From: an uncultured beta proteobacterium
Lineage (GTDB): Bacteria > Pseudomonadota > Gammaproteobacteria > Burkholderiales > SG8-41
Direction: 5' to 3'
Assembly (NCBI GenBank): GCA_903885665.1
Contig: CAISJL010000064.1
Coordinates: 17,268 to 81,267, forward strand
Length of the DNA stretch: 64,000 bases
Of this stretch, positions 18,088 through 28,491 are shown in pieces. A program made the translations under genes and the position numbers. The notes under the pieces were generated by a model that was not told the DNA's origin, made no database searches, and worked only from the letters and a program-made list of their open reading frames with translations. The number at the start of each line of letters is the position of its first letter. Within the stretch, counting starts at the first letter, position 1.

Positions 18088-18963
18088 ATGAATCAAATGT
18101 TGCAAGAAGATTTACTCGCCTTAGCATCGAATCGTCAAACCCTGAGTCGGCGCGAGTTTGTGGCCGGCACTATGGCAGCGGGTTTTGCTTTGGCCGTGCA
18201 ACCGGTTGCCGCCCAGACCATGCTGGTGACTGACGCCACAGGTCTGACTGCCGGTATGGTCAGCATTCCCACCAGCGCTGGAGATATTCCCGCTTATAGA
18301 GCGCAGCCCGCCAACGGTAGCAGCTTGGCTACGGTGCTTGTGGTGCAAGAGATTTTTGGCGTGCATGAACATTTGCGTGATGTGTGTCGGCGCTTTGCGA
18401 AATTAGGCTATCAGGCAATCTCGCCCGAGATGTTCTATCGTCAAGGTGATGTCTCAACACTAAAAGACAATAAAGAGATTTTTGATCAGGTCGTGAGTAA
18501 AGTATCCGATCAGCAAGTACTGGCTGATTTGGATGCTACTGTGGCCTGGGCTGGGCAAAACGGCGGCGATGGCAAGCGCTTAGGGATTACGGGTTTTTGT
18601 TGGGGCGGTCGCGTGGTGTGGTTATATGTGGCACACAATAAGCATGTGAAAGCGGGTGTGGCTTGGTATGGGCGACTCGCGGGGCCGGTCAGTGCAATGA
18701 CGCCTAAGCATCCACTCGATGTGGTGGCGCAAATTAACGCCCCGGTGCTTGGTTTGTATGGTGGTGCAGATGCCGGTATCCCACTCACATCTGTGGATCA
18801 AATGAATGCCGCACTCAAGGCGCAAGCTAAGCCTTCAGGCATTCATGTTTATCCTGACGCGCCTCACGCATTTCATGCAGACTATCGTCCGAGCTATCGC
18901 CGGTCAGAAGCAGAAGATGGCTGGCGGCGAGCGACCGAGTGGTTTAAGAAGCATGGTGTTTGA
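18088..18963 (+). CDS. Dienelactone hydrolase family protein with Tat-like signal
   Basis: TLSRREFVAGTMAAGFALAVQPVAAQ; VVQEIFGVHEHLRDVCRRFAKLGY; GITGFCWGGR; ATG 18088 preceded by GGAGG. Confidence 0.88.
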   Translation: MNQMLQEDLLALASNRQTLSRREFVAGTMAAGFALAVQPVAAQTMLVTDATGLTAGMVSIPTSAGDIPAYRAQPANGSSLATVLVVQEIFGVHEHLRDVCRRFAKLGYQAISPEMFYRQGDVSTLKDNKEIFDQVVSKVSDQQVLADLDATVAWAGQNGGDGKRLGITGFCWGGRVVWLYVAHNKHVKAGVAWYGRLAGPVSAMTPKHPLDVVAQINAPVLGLYGGADAGIPLTSVDQMNAALKAQAKPSGIHVYPDAPHAFHADYRPSYRRSEAEDGWRRATEWFKKHGV

Positions 18964-19002
18964 TTGAGTAGAGTCTGATCAGACTAGAGCTTAATTGATT
19001 AG

Positions 19003-19055
19003 AAACTATGTGCCTAGGGCAGCCGTTTGGTTTGCCCTAGCTGATCTAATAGTTT
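19003..19055. other. Extended inverted repeat between convergent genes, possible bidirectional transcription end
   Basis: AAACTAT...ATAGTTT outer arms and CTAGGGCA...TGCCCTAG inner arms; no strong T-run. Confidence 0.45.
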
Positions 19056-19085
19056 GAATGTATTGAATATATTCAATAGAGTGCT

Positions 19086-19835
19086 TTAGTGACTTGCTCG
19101 CATCAGCAAGGATGTCCCAGTCAGAATCAGTATGCAACCAATGATGCGAATAATGTGTTCGCGGCTGAGGTTGAGGTGGAGGCGGCTTCCGGTGCGCAAG
19201 CCGAGCACCATGAAGGGCAGCAAGGCTACGGCAGCTAAGACGGAGGCAGGTGAATATAGGCCGGCAATCGCAAACAAAATGATACGTGGCACTGTGGTAA
19301 ACATAAATAACATGGGCATGGTGGCGCGAATTTGGTCGGGGTTAGCGCCGCGGCCATTGAGGTAGAACACGTATATTGGCCCTCCAATCCCGAAGGTCGC
19401 TGATACCGCACCTGCGCACAGTCCGATTGGAGCGCTTACCCAGCGCGGCACACGGATGCCTTGGCCGCGAAAAATTAAATAATAGCCGCCAAACACTAAT
19501 ACCAATATACCGAGGCTGCCCATCAATAATTCAGCGGGGATATAGACAAGGACATAGACGCCACTGAGAGTGCCGATCGCTATGAACGGCAGTAGAGGCA
19601 GGATTTCGCTGCGCATACCTTCGAGACGTAACTGAATGCCCATGCTGAAGGCGGCTACGCATTCAATCATGACCACAAAGGGCACTACAAACTGGATGGG
19701 TAAGAAATGCGCGAGTAATGGCATGGTAATCAATGTGGAACCGAAGCCGGTCAGGCCATAGACCACATAACCCATAAAGACAATTAAAGGCGCGCACAGC
19801 AGAATTTGTGGTTGCAGCAGTTCGGAGATCGGCAT
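19086..19835 (-). CDS. TauE/SafE family sulfite exporter-like membrane protein
   Basis: Multi-TM; YGLTGFGSTLITMPLLAHFLPIQFVVPFVV; GAVSATFGIGGPIYVFYL. Confidence 0.88.
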   Translation of the reverse strand: MPISELLQPQILLCAPLIVFMGYVVYGLTGFGSTLITMPLLAHFLPIQFVVPFVVMIECVAAFSMGIQLRLEGMRSEILPLLPFIAIGTLSGVYVLVYIPAELLMGSLGILVLVFGGYYLIFRGQGIRVPRWVSAPIGLCAGAVSATFGIGGPIYVFYLNGRGANPDQIRATMPMLFMFTTVPRIILFAIAGLYSPASVLAAVALLPFMVLGLRTGSRLHLNLSREHIIRIIGCILILTGTSLLMRASH

Positions 19836-19931
19836 GGTCTCGAGTATAACCAGTACAATACGCCAGTCTCAAGTCAGGCTGGCGTCATCGAGCAGTCTGA
19901 TTTTGTTTAAGGGTTTAACTAGGAGTCGTGT

Positions 19932-20585
19932 ATGACCCAATTTATTTTAATTCGCCATGGCGAAACCGTATGGAATACCGAGCGGCGGATGCAAGGTCAG
20001 CAGGACAGTCCGTTGACTCCACGCGGGCTATGGCAGGCCGAGCAATTGGGTTTGCGCTTGCAGCAGGAGTCGATTCATGCCCTCTACGCCAGTGATCTGC
20101 CGCGTGCTTATCGCACGGCGCAAGCCATTGCTGATGTGACAGGACATGCGATTGTGATGGATGAGCGTTTGCGTGAGCGGCACTTTGGCGTGTTTGAGGG
20201 GATGACGTATGCTGACATGGTGACAACCCATCCGCAGATTTATCAACAGTTTAAGGCGCGCGACCCCAATTACGCTGTGCCCGGTGGTGAGAGCCCGGCA
20301 GCTTTTGATCAGCGTATTCGCGCCACCTTGGAGGAGATTGGCGCGCGTCACCCTGAGCAAACCGTTGCAATTGTCACTCATGGTTTGGTGCTGGATATTG
20401 CTTACCGCGTGGCGCAAGGCCTAGATTTGGTTGCAGAGCGACCCGTGCCTCTAGTGAATGCCAGCTTGAATTGGTTCGACTGGGATGGCGAGCGGTGGCA
20501 CGCTGGTCGCTGGGGCGACGCTGATCATTTGGGGCCAGACGGTGTGACTATTCATCAGCCAGGTAGTTTTATGCGGGAGGCTTAA
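19932..20585 (+). CDS. Histidine phosphatase family protein (phosphoglycerate mutase-like)
   Basis: FILIRHGETVWNTERRMQGQQDSPLTPRG...LRERHFGVFEGM...VTHGLVLDI. Confidence 0.92.
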   Translation: MTQFILIRHGETVWNTERRMQGQQDSPLTPRGLWQAEQLGLRLQQESIHALYASDLPRAYRTAQAIADVTGHAIVMDERLRERHFGVFEGMTYADMVTTHPQIYQQFKARDPNYAVPGGESPAAFDQRIRATLEEIGARHPEQTVAIVTHGLVLDIAYRVAQGLDLVAERPVPLVNASLNWFDWDGERWHAGRWGDADHLGPDGVTIHQPGSFMREA

Positions 20586-20713
20586 TGGCTGAGATGAACT
20601 GTCGAGGCAGGTCGTCTGGCGGGGCTGCAAAGGTCTGGGTGTGCCGTTTAAAAAACCATTTAATATCAGGTAGTTATGAACTCTTATACGGATTGCGCTA
20701 ACAACGCTTGACG

Positions 20714-21361
20714 ATGAACGCGACTCAATCGATTCCCGTGGTGTTGATTCACGGTCTGTGGATGCGCACCTGGTGGCTGGGTGTATTAGCGTGGCGTCTG
20801 CGTTGTCGTGGTTTGGTTGTGCATTTATGGCGATATCAAAGTTGGCGTGCTCGTTTAGACGATAGTGCTGCACAGTTGGCGGCGTATTGCCAAGAGTTAG
20901 GCGTGCCTGCAGTGCATATCGTTGGCCATAGCTTGGGTGGCTTAGTGGCCGTGACCATGCTTGCCAAACACCCCAGTATTCAGTGCCCGCGATTGGTGAT
21001 GATCGGCTCACCCTATGGGGGTAGTTGTTCAGCTCAGGCCTTGATGCAATGGCCGGGTGGGGGTTGGTGTTTGGGGCGCAGTATTCGCGAGTGGCTATCG
21101 CAGACTCCGCCGCTACTCCGCAGTCAGACGCAGCTTGGTGTGATTAGTGGCGTATGGGGCGTTGGTCTAGGCCGTCTGTTGGCGCCGAACTTGAGTCAAC
21201 CCCATGATGGTGTGGTGAGCTTAGAGGAGACACGTGTAGTGGGCGCTCAGGATACGTTTCAGCATGCATCGAGTCATATGAGTTTAATATTTTCAGCACC
21301 TGTGGCTCAGCAATGCGCTAATTTTCTAGAGCATGGGGTGTTTGCCCCGGTAGTGACTTGA
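20714..21361 (+). CDS. Alpha/beta hydrolase (lipase-like)
   Basis: IPVVLIHGLWM; VHIVGHSLGGLVAVTML; ATG 20714 two codons inside the listed TTG start. Confidence 0.8.
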   Translation: MNATQSIPVVLIHGLWMRTWWLGVLAWRLRCRGLVVHLWRYQSWRARLDDSAAQLAAYCQELGVPAVHIVGHSLGGLVAVTMLAKHPSIQCPRLVMIGSPYGGSCSAQALMQWPGGGWCLGRSIREWLSQTPPLLRSQTQLGVISGVWGVGLGRLLAPNLSQPHDGVVSLEETRVVGAQDTFQHASSHMSLIFSAPVAQQCANFLEHGVFAPVVT

Positions 21362-22431
21362 TGCGTGACTGCTTGATCCACGCAATCCGTAGAATAGCCC
21401 TAGTGCTAGTGTTTGCTAGTCAATGGGGCTGCGCTTCCTGGTCTTATTACGGTCAGGCCGTAGTGGGTCAAGCCGAGTTATGGCAACGTCAATCACCGAT
21501 TGCTACGGTGATGCGCGACCCGCAAACTTCGCCCGCCTTGCGGGCGCGTCTGCAACAGGCTCAGCAGATTCGGGATTTTGCTGTACGTGAACTCGGTTTG
21601 CCAGACAATCAAAGTTATCGGCGTTATGCTGATCTAGGTCGACCCTTTGTGGTGTGGACAGTGTTTGCGGCCCCTCCCTTATCCCTAAGCCCGCGCCAGT
21701 GGTGTTATCCGATTGCCGGTTGTGTCGGTTACCGCGGTTTCTTTACGGCGGATAGCGCGCGTGCCTTTGCCGAAGAATTGCGGCAAGCAGGTGATGATGT
21801 GTATGTCGCGGGGGTGCCGGCCTATTCAACATTGGGTTGGTTGGCTGATCCGTTATTAAACACGTTTATTGATTATCCAAAGTCAGAGTTAGCGCGTTTG
21901 TTATTCCATGAGCTAGCGCATCAGTTGATTTACCTTCGAGATGACTCTGGTTTTAATGAATCGTTTGCGACTGTGGTTGAGACCGTGGGTGTGGCGCGGT
22001 GGTTAGCGGATCAAGCCAATCCTCAGCTCGAGGCGCAAGCGCTAGCGTTGACCCAAGCGCGTCGTCGTTTTCAAGATGAAATGACCAATACCCGCATCCT
22101 ACTAGAGCAAATTTATACAAGCACCGCAGCTGACAGTGAGCAATTAACGCAAAAAGCACAAGTGCTCAAGGCTGTGCAAGAGCGCTATCGCCTTCAACAG
22201 GTAGTAGCGGCCAGACCGAATGCCGAGCATTGGTTTAGACAACCGCTGGGCAACGCGCATTTTGTGGCAGTCACGATGTATCATCAACAAGTCTCGGCCT
22301 TCAATGCCTTGCTGGTGAATCACCAAGGGGATTTGGAACGCTTTTATCAAGCAGTACGCGAGCTCGCCCAATTGCCACTAGGGGAACGTTTGCAGCGCCT
22401 CACCGCATTGCGTGAGCAACACCATGAGTAG
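21361..22431 (+). CDS. Predicted aminopeptidase-like lipoprotein (COG4324-like)
   Basis: Lipobox-like QWGCAS; ARLLFHELAHQLIYLRDDSGFNESFATVVE zinc-peptidase motif; TGATG overlap with upstream gene. Confidence 0.8.
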   Translation: MRDCLIHAIRRIALVLVFASQWGCASWSYYGQAVVGQAELWQRQSPIATVMRDPQTSPALRARLQQAQQIRDFAVRELGLPDNQSYRRYADLGRPFVVWTVFAAPPLSLSPRQWCYPIAGCVGYRGFFTADSARAFAEELRQAGDDVYVAGVPAYSTLGWLADPLLNTFIDYPKSELARLLFHELAHQLIYLRDDSGFNESFATVVETVGVARWLADQANPQLEAQALALTQARRRFQDEMTNTRILLEQIYTSTAADSEQLTQKAQVLKAVQERYRLQQVVAARPNAEHWFRQPLGNAHFVAVTMYHQQVSAFNALLVNHQGDLERFYQAVRELAQLPLGERLQRLTALREQHHE

Positions 22432-25400
22432 AAACTCACGCCCTAGAGCACCGACTCAGCGCAGCGCTCTAGATATCGAACAGCGTCTGCGGAATCGACC
22501 GCCGATTGTCTACCCCGATGAACTGCCTGTGGTGGCGCGGCGCCAAGATATTGCGGAGGCCATTCGGACTCATCCGGTAGTGATCGTGTGTGGTGAGACT
22601 GGTTCGGGTAAGACCACGCAGTTGCCCAAAATTTGTCTGGAGTTGGGGCGGGGTGTGCGAGGCCTGATTGGGCATACGCAACCGCGACGCATAGCAGCGC
22701 GCACAGTGGCGGCGCGGATTGCCCAAGAATTAAACAGTCCTTTGGGGCAAGCCGTTGGATATAAAGTGCGCTTTGCCGATCAGCTATCGGTGCAGACCTA
22801 CATTAAGTTGATGACTGATGGGATCTTGTTGGCAGAGACCCAAGGTGATCCACTGTTACAAGCCTACGACACCTTAATTATTGATGAGGCGCATGAGCGC
22901 AGTTTAAATATTGACTTTCTGTTGGGCTACTTGCAAAGAGTATTAGCTCAGCGCGATGATTTGAAAGTGATTGTCACCTCAGCCACCATTGATGCGAGCC
23001 GCTTTGCGCAACACTTCTCGCACCAAGGCAAACCTGCGCCCGTGATTGAAGTCTCAGGCCGTACCTATCCAGTGGAGGTTCGCTATCAGCCCTTGGGTGA
23101 TGATCAGAGTAAAGATAAGGAGAAAGATAAAGATAAAGATAAAGAAGAGGACGAGGACGAGGATTTAGAGAGTGCTACGGTAGCAGCAGTGTGTGGTTTG
23201 TGGCGCGAGCGTAGTGATGGCGATGTATTGGTGTTCTTGCCTGGTGAACGTGAGATTCGGGATTTGGCTGAAGCCTTGCGCATTGTGGTGAATCAAGGCT
23301 TAACGCTTAAAGGCGCGGAGATTTTGCCACTCTACGCTCGGTTATCGTTTGAGCAGCAATCTCGAGTATTTAAATCTAGCGGTGCGCGGCGCATCGTATT
23401 AGCCACTAATGTGGCTGAAACATCGCTTACAGTGCCAGGTATTCGTTATGTGGTCGATGCCGGTCTGGCGCGTGTGAATCGCTATAGTTATCGTAATAAG
23501 GTTGAGCAGTTACAAATTGAAAAAATTGCGCGCGCTTCCGCAGACCAACGCGCAGGACGTTGCGGTCGTCTGGGTGCAGGGATTGCGATTCGTTTATATG
23601 CTGAGGCTGATTATTTAGCGCGTCCGCAGTACACGGATCCGGAGATACTGCGATCCTCTCTTGCGCATGTGATTTTAAGAATGAAGGCGCTAGGCATAGG
23701 TGAGGTAGAGAGCTTCCCATTTCTAGAGGCGCCAACGCCGCGAATGATAGCCGATGGTTATCAGCTGTTAGCTGAGTTAGGTGCGATTAATAAAGCACAG
23801 AAACTGACCGCCGTAGGTTGGCAATTAGCGAAGTTTCCGATTGACCCGCGGTTAGCGCGGATGATTATTGCGGCTCACAAAGAGTCGTGCTTGGCAGAAG
23901 TTTTGGTAATTACCGCAGCGTTGTCGATTCAAGATCCGCGAGAGCGCCCCTATGAGCACACCGAAGCGGCTGATCGTGCGCATGCCCAGTTTGCGGAGGA
24001 TAAGTCTGATTTTTTAAGCTATTTGAAAATATGGCAATTTTTTAATCAAGCCAATGCCGAGCGCCAATCTCAGCGTCAGTTGTCACAAGTGCTGGCTTCG
24101 GCGTTTTTGTCGCAACGCCGCTTGCGGGAGTGGCGTGATGTGCATTCGCAATTGCAAACGCTGATCGCAGAGATGGATATGACGGTGAATACGCTTGCGG
24201 CCAAGCCAGAGCAAATCCATCGCGCACTATTGGCGGGCTTGTTAGGGAATATTGGGTTAAAAAGTGAAGAAGGTGATTATCTCGGGGCGCGGGGTATTCA
24301 TTTTATTGTTTTTCCAGGCTCAGGTTTACGCCGCGCCCAACCCAAGTGGGTGATGGCTGGTGAACTAGTAGAGACTACACGTTTGTATGCGCGGGTTGCT
24401 GCGCGGATTGAACCCGAGTGGATAGAGCCATTGGCGCGCGACTTAGTGGATCGTCATTACTTTGATCCGCACTGGGAGTCTGAACGTGCGATGGTCACCG
24501 CGTTTGAGCGAGTCACCCTCTACGGGTTGACGATTATCGCTAAACGTCGAGTGCACTTTGGTGCTGTCAATCCACAGCAGGCTCGGGAGATATTTATTCG
24601 AAGTGCATTAGTTGCAGGCGACTATAAAACCAGTGCCGAATTTATTCAATACAATCAGCAATTAATTACAGCGGTTCAAGAGTTAGAGCACAAAGCGCGT
24701 AAGCGTGATGTTTTGGTCAGTGATGAAGTAATATTTGCCTTCTATGATGCGTTGGTGCCGCAGGATATTGTCAATGGCGCGGGCTTTGAGCGTTGGCGCC
24801 GTGAGGTAGAGGCACGTGATGCGGCGCATTTGAAATTGACGCGTGAGTATTTGATGCTTCATGCCGCCGAAACAATCACAGAGACGCAGTTTCCAGATGT
24901 GCTGCGGGTGGGTGAGTTTGATGTACGGCTACGTTATCGCTTCGATCCAGGTCATGTGCTCGATGGCATTACTGCTACCATCCCCCTCGCCTTGCTGAAT
25001 AAATTACCGGCAGCCCCACTAGAGTGGTTAGTGCCTGGGATGATTCGCGATAAAGTGGCCTATGCGTTTAAGTCGCTACCTAAGCAATGGCGTCGTCATC
25101 TAACGCCTGGCACAGAACATGTCACACGATTCTTAGAGACAGAGGGTGCTGCTCACGGATTGCTCAGTGAAGCGATTGCCCGTTATGCATCACGTGCGTC
25201 AGCAACGCCACTTGTCCCTGCGCAAGCTGCAGCGATTGATTATCCATTACATTTGCGTTGCCATTATCAGGTCGTTGATGAAGCAGGTGCAGAGTTGGCG
25301 GCAGGACGAGATTTGTATGCTCTGCAGCAGCAGTTAGGAGAGGCTGCACAACTCACCTTTAGTGATACGAGTACAGGTCTTGAGCGCCAAAACATTCGCG

Positions 25401-26260
25401 CTTGGGATTTTGGCGATTTGCCCGAGAGCATAACGTTTACCCGTGCTGGTCGTCAGGTCATTGGTTATCCTGCGTTGGTCGATGCAGAAGACAGTGTTGA
25501 GATTCGATTATTTGATGTCTTGATCAGCGCTGATCAGGCCATGCGTTCAGGGGTATTGCGCTTGATGCGCTTAGCACTAAAAGAACAGATGCGGCAATTA
25601 GATAAATCACTCAAAGGTATCGATCAAGCTGCTTTGCAATTACGGGCCTTGATCAATCCGGATGTATTGCGTGCGGATTTAATTGCAGCGATTTGTGACC
25701 GCGCATTCATTGGTGAGGATCCGCTACCCCGTGAGGCTAAATCGTTTGAAGCGCAAATCAAGCGTGCGCGTACGCGCTTGCCGGCGGTTAGTGAAGCAGC
25801 ATGCCGAATCGTGAGCAGTGTTGCCGATGTACAGCATCAACTAGCGCTGGCCTTGGGTGCGGCTACAGGGTCGCTGGCGCGTCCCGCGAATAATATTCGG
25901 CAACAATTACAGCATTTAATTTATCCGGGGTTTCTCACTCAAACACCCTGGCCACAGCTCAGTCATATCACGCGTTATCTGCAGGCGATGCGTATGCGCT
26001 TGTCTAAATATCCGGCAAATATCGAGCGCGACGCCAAGCATACGGCGAGTATTGCGGAAGTATGGAATCGTTATGATATGCGTCGCGACCAGCAAGCGCG
26101 TGCTGGCATTGAGGATCCGCGGATGATCGAGTATCGCTGGCAGATTGAGGAATTGCGTGTTTCGTTATACGCGCAAGAGCTGCGCACCCCTTATCCGGTA
26201 TCGTACAAGCGTTTGGATAAGTTGTGGCAGACGATGGTGCAGTCGGTGGTAACCAAGTAG
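22424..26260 (+). CDS. hrpA: ATP-dependent RNA helicase HrpA (DEAH box)
   Basis: VCGETGSGKTTQLPKICLELGRG, DEAHERSLNIDFLLGYL, VTSATIDASRFAQHF; start overlaps the upstream stop. Confidence 0.95.
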   Translation: MSRNSRPRAPTQRSALDIEQRLRNRPPIVYPDELPVVARRQDIAEAIRTHPVVIVCGETGSGKTTQLPKICLELGRGVRGLIGHTQPRRIAARTVAARIAQELNSPLGQAVGYKVRFADQLSVQTYIKLMTDGILLAETQGDPLLQAYDTLIIDEAHERSLNIDFLLGYLQRVLAQRDDLKVIVTSATIDASRFAQHFSHQGKPAPVIEVSGRTYPVEVRYQPLGDDQSKDKEKDKDKDKEEDEDEDLESATVAAVCGLWRERSDGDVLVFLPGEREIRDLAEALRIVVNQGLTLKGAEILPLYARLSFEQQSRVFKSSGARRIVLATNVAETSLTVPGIRYVVDAGLARVNRYSYRNKVEQLQIEKIARASADQRAGRCGRLGAGIAIRLYAEADYLARPQYTDPEILRSSLAHVILRMKALGIGEVESFPFLEAPTPRMIADGYQLLAELGAINKAQKLTAVGWQLAKFPIDPRLARMIIAAHKESCLAEVLVITAALSIQDPRERPYEHTEAADRAHAQFAEDKSDFLSYLKIWQFFNQANAERQSQRQLSQVLASAFLSQRRLREWRDVHSQLQTLIAEMDMTVNTLAAKPEQIHRALLAGLLGNIGLKSEEGDYLGARGIHFIVFPGSGLRRAQPKWVMAGELVETTRLYARVAARIEPEWIEPLARDLVDRHYFDPHWESERAMVTAFERVTLYGLTIIAKRRVHFGAVNPQQAREIFIRSALVAGDYKTSAEFIQYNQQLITAVQELEHKARKRDVLVSDEVIFAFYDALVPQDIVNGAGFERWRREVEARDAAHLKLTREYLMLHAAETITETQFPDVLRVGEFDVRLRYRFDPGHVLDGITATIPLALLNKLPAAPLEWLVPGMIRDKVAYAFKSLPKQWRRHLTPGTEHVTRFLETEGAAHGLLSEAIARYASRASATPLVPAQAAAIDYPLHLRCHYQVVDEAGAELAAGRDLYALQQQLGEAAQLTFSDTSTGLERQNIRAWDFGDLPESITFTRAGRQVIGYPALVDAEDSVEIRLFDVLISADQAMRSGVLRLMRLALKEQMRQLDKSLKGIDQAALQLRALINPDVLRADLIAAICDRAFIGEDPLPREAKSFEAQIKRARTRLPAVSEAACRIVSSVADVQHQLALALGAATGSLARPANNIRQQLQHLIYPGFLTQTPWPQLSHITRYLQAMRMRLSKYPANIERDAKHTASIAEVWNRYDMRRDQQARAGIEDPRMIEYRWQIEELRVSLYAQELRTPYPVSYKRLDKLWQTMVQSVVTK

Positions 26261-26311
26261 ACACGACTGCGTGGGCTAGCCGTGTCTGAGGAGTGCTAAG
26301 GCTTAAAAACT

Positions 26312-27100
26312 TTAAGTGCTGCGACGTGCAATGAAGTCCAAAGCGACTGCGGCAGTGCGATCAGGATCAGTGCCGGCTGCGTGATAGCCATCGATCGGTA
26401 GAATAGCTAATTCTGAATGGGGTATGGTTTTTTGCCAACTTTCAAATATGCCACGACCACGGCGTGCAGTATCAGTGCCAATGACTAATACAGGGCATTG
26501 GATTTTTTTGATGTCTTCCCGAATATCAATACCGCTGACCCAGCGCATGTAGGCATATACAGTAGACATTGGGGTGCGACCCATCATGTCAGACCACCAA
26601 TCAATGCCGGCTTGGGGCATGCTGCTACCCATACGCTCGCGTTGTGTGCGTAGTGCCCAACTGCGCACGCCATCTCGTTCCATCTCGGGAATCCAACCGT
26701 CAGCATTCGGTGGTGTGACCGGTGAGCAAGATACAGTGATCGTGTTCACGAGTTCGGGATGCTGAGCAGCGAGCGATAGCACACTAATGCCCCCACTTTT
26801 ACCGCCAACCACGTGCACGCGACCATTGCCAATCGATTTAATAATAGCAACTAGATCAGCAACATAGCGGGCAGTGTCTAGAGGGTAATCTTTAGGTACT
26901 GGGGTGGATTGACCAAACCCGCGTTGATCAATACGAATCATGCGGTAGCGTCTGGAAAAGTGGGGCACCCAAGCTCGCCAAGCTTCGGTGCACTCAGTAA
27001 AGCCGTGCACAAATAAGACTGTTTCTGGATTGGTCCAGGCGTCGGTATGATCATCAATAATGTAATTAAGTTTGCAATCAGGTAGATCAAGAGTTGGCAT
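26312..27100 (-). CDS. Alpha/beta hydrolase
   Basis: ETVLFVHGFTECTEAWRAWVPHFSRRYRMIRIDQRGFGQS; VVGGKSGGISVLSLA. Confidence 0.85.
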   Translation of the reverse strand: MPTLDLPDCKLNYIIDDHTDAWTNPETVLFVHGFTECTEAWRAWVPHFSRRYRMIRIDQRGFGQSTPVPKDYPLDTARYVADLVAIIKSIGNGRVHVVGGKSGGISVLSLAAQHPELVNTITVSCSPVTPPNADGWIPEMERDGVRSWALRTQRERMGSSMPQAGIDWWSDMMGRTPMSTVYAYMRWVSGIDIREDIKKIQCPVLVIGTDTARRGRGIFESWQKTIPHSELAILPIDGYHAAGTDPDRTAAVALDFIARRST

Positions 27101-27223
27101 ACAATTCCTTAGGGATTGGTGAGTTTGGTAAGCGATTGATGAGATTAGTAAGTGATTGATATCTTGAAGAATGAATAGGTAATAGAGAGTAATAAAGTAG
27201 ATGAATGGTGTGGCAATTTAGTG

Positions 27224-28345
27224 TTAATGACTGCCAGACTGGATGCCATTTTCTTTGATGATTTTTGCCCACTTTTGTAAATCATTACGAATAATTGCTT
27301 CGAACTCAGCAGGTGTATTGCCTACGGCAGTAGCGCCTTCTGAATTCAGCATATGTGAGAATTCTGCTGTACGCACAACTTTGACAATCTCTTGATTAAG
27401 CCGGTCAATGATTGCTTTGGGAGTGCCGCGGGTGGTGAGTATGCCATTCCAACCACGCGCTTCGTAACCGGGTAGTGTCTCGGCAATTGCTGGGACATCG
27501 GGTAATACGCTGAGACGTTGTTTGGCACCTACACCGAGTGCGCGAATCCGACCTGCTTTTACTTGCGGGGAAACAGTGCCAGCAGAGCCGATTAAATAAA
27601 AATCTACTTCGCCCGAGATCACTGCAGTGAGGGCTTGTGGCGCACCTTTATAGGCGACTTGCGTAAATTGAATGCCAGCCATGACGCGTAGTAGTTCAGC
27701 GGCGAGTGAGCCCATGCTGCCAGCACCAACCGAGCTGTGATTTAACTGCTTAGGCTTGGCTTTTGCCAGATCGATTAGTTCTTTGACGCTACGCGCAGGA
27801 GATTGTTGTCCAACAATCAGCACAGGCGCAACCGCACTCACCAATGTGATCGGGGCAAAGGCCTCAGCCGTGTTGTAGGGGATGTCTGGATAGAGGCTGG
27901 GATTCACTGGGTGGGAGGGGATAACCATCAGCAGGGTATAGCCATCAGGCACTGCTTTTGCCACGATGGCAGAACCGACGATGCCGCTGGCGCCTGGGCG
28001 ATTATCGATAACGACTTGTTGCCCTAGGCTCTCGGAAATCTTCGGCGTGATGGTGCGGCCAATAATGTCCGTAATGCCACCGGCACCACTAGGAATAATC
28101 ATGCGAATAGGCCGTGTAGGGTAATCGGCCGCAAAGACAGGCGACTGTATCCATAAGAAGCAACAGATAGCAATCAATAGGGTGATACAATAGCGGCCAT
28201 TTGCAAAACTGATTGGCGTTTGTGATGAGTGCGAAGTCAATCGGAGATCCTTTGAATACGGTTGCTGATGCGGGATTGTAAAATAATATGTATAGCACGT
28301 GTATATAGAAGTGTCGGCTAATCGTAATAGTGACGGGCTCAGCAA
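27224..28345 (-). CDS. Bug/TctC-family substrate-binding protein
   Basis: YPTRPIRMIIPSGAGGITDIIGRTI...VIDNRPGASGIVGSAIVAKAVPDGYTLL; N-terminus of the listed ORF probably over-extended. Confidence 0.9.
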   Translation of the reverse strand: MLSPSLLRLADTSIYTCYTYYFTIPHQQPYSKDLRLTSHSSQTPISFANGRYCITLLIAICCFLWIQSPVFAADYPTRPIRMIIPSGAGGITDIIGRTITPKISESLGQQVVIDNRPGASGIVGSAIVAKAVPDGYTLLMVIPSHPVNPSLYPDIPYNTAEAFAPITLVSAVAPVLIVGQQSPARSVKELIDLAKAKPKQLNHSSVGAGSMGSLAAELLRVMAGIQFTQVAYKGAPQALTAVISGEVDFYLIGSAGTVSPQVKAGRIRALGVGAKQRLSVLPDVPAIAETLPGYEARGWNGILTTRGTPKAIIDRLNQEIVKVVRTAEFSHMLNSEGATAVGNTPAEFEAIIRNDLQKWAKIIKENGIQSGSH

Positions 28346-28491
28346 CTATAGGCTAGTTGTTAGCCAAATTGTAATATAATCAGTTGCTTATAGTTTTCGA
28401 ATTGGTCGGATCTGGTGGTTTTAGTGCTGTCTGCTATCTGATGGCGTATAGTTTGGTGAATTGTAGTATCACTTTTTGAATAGGATGGATT

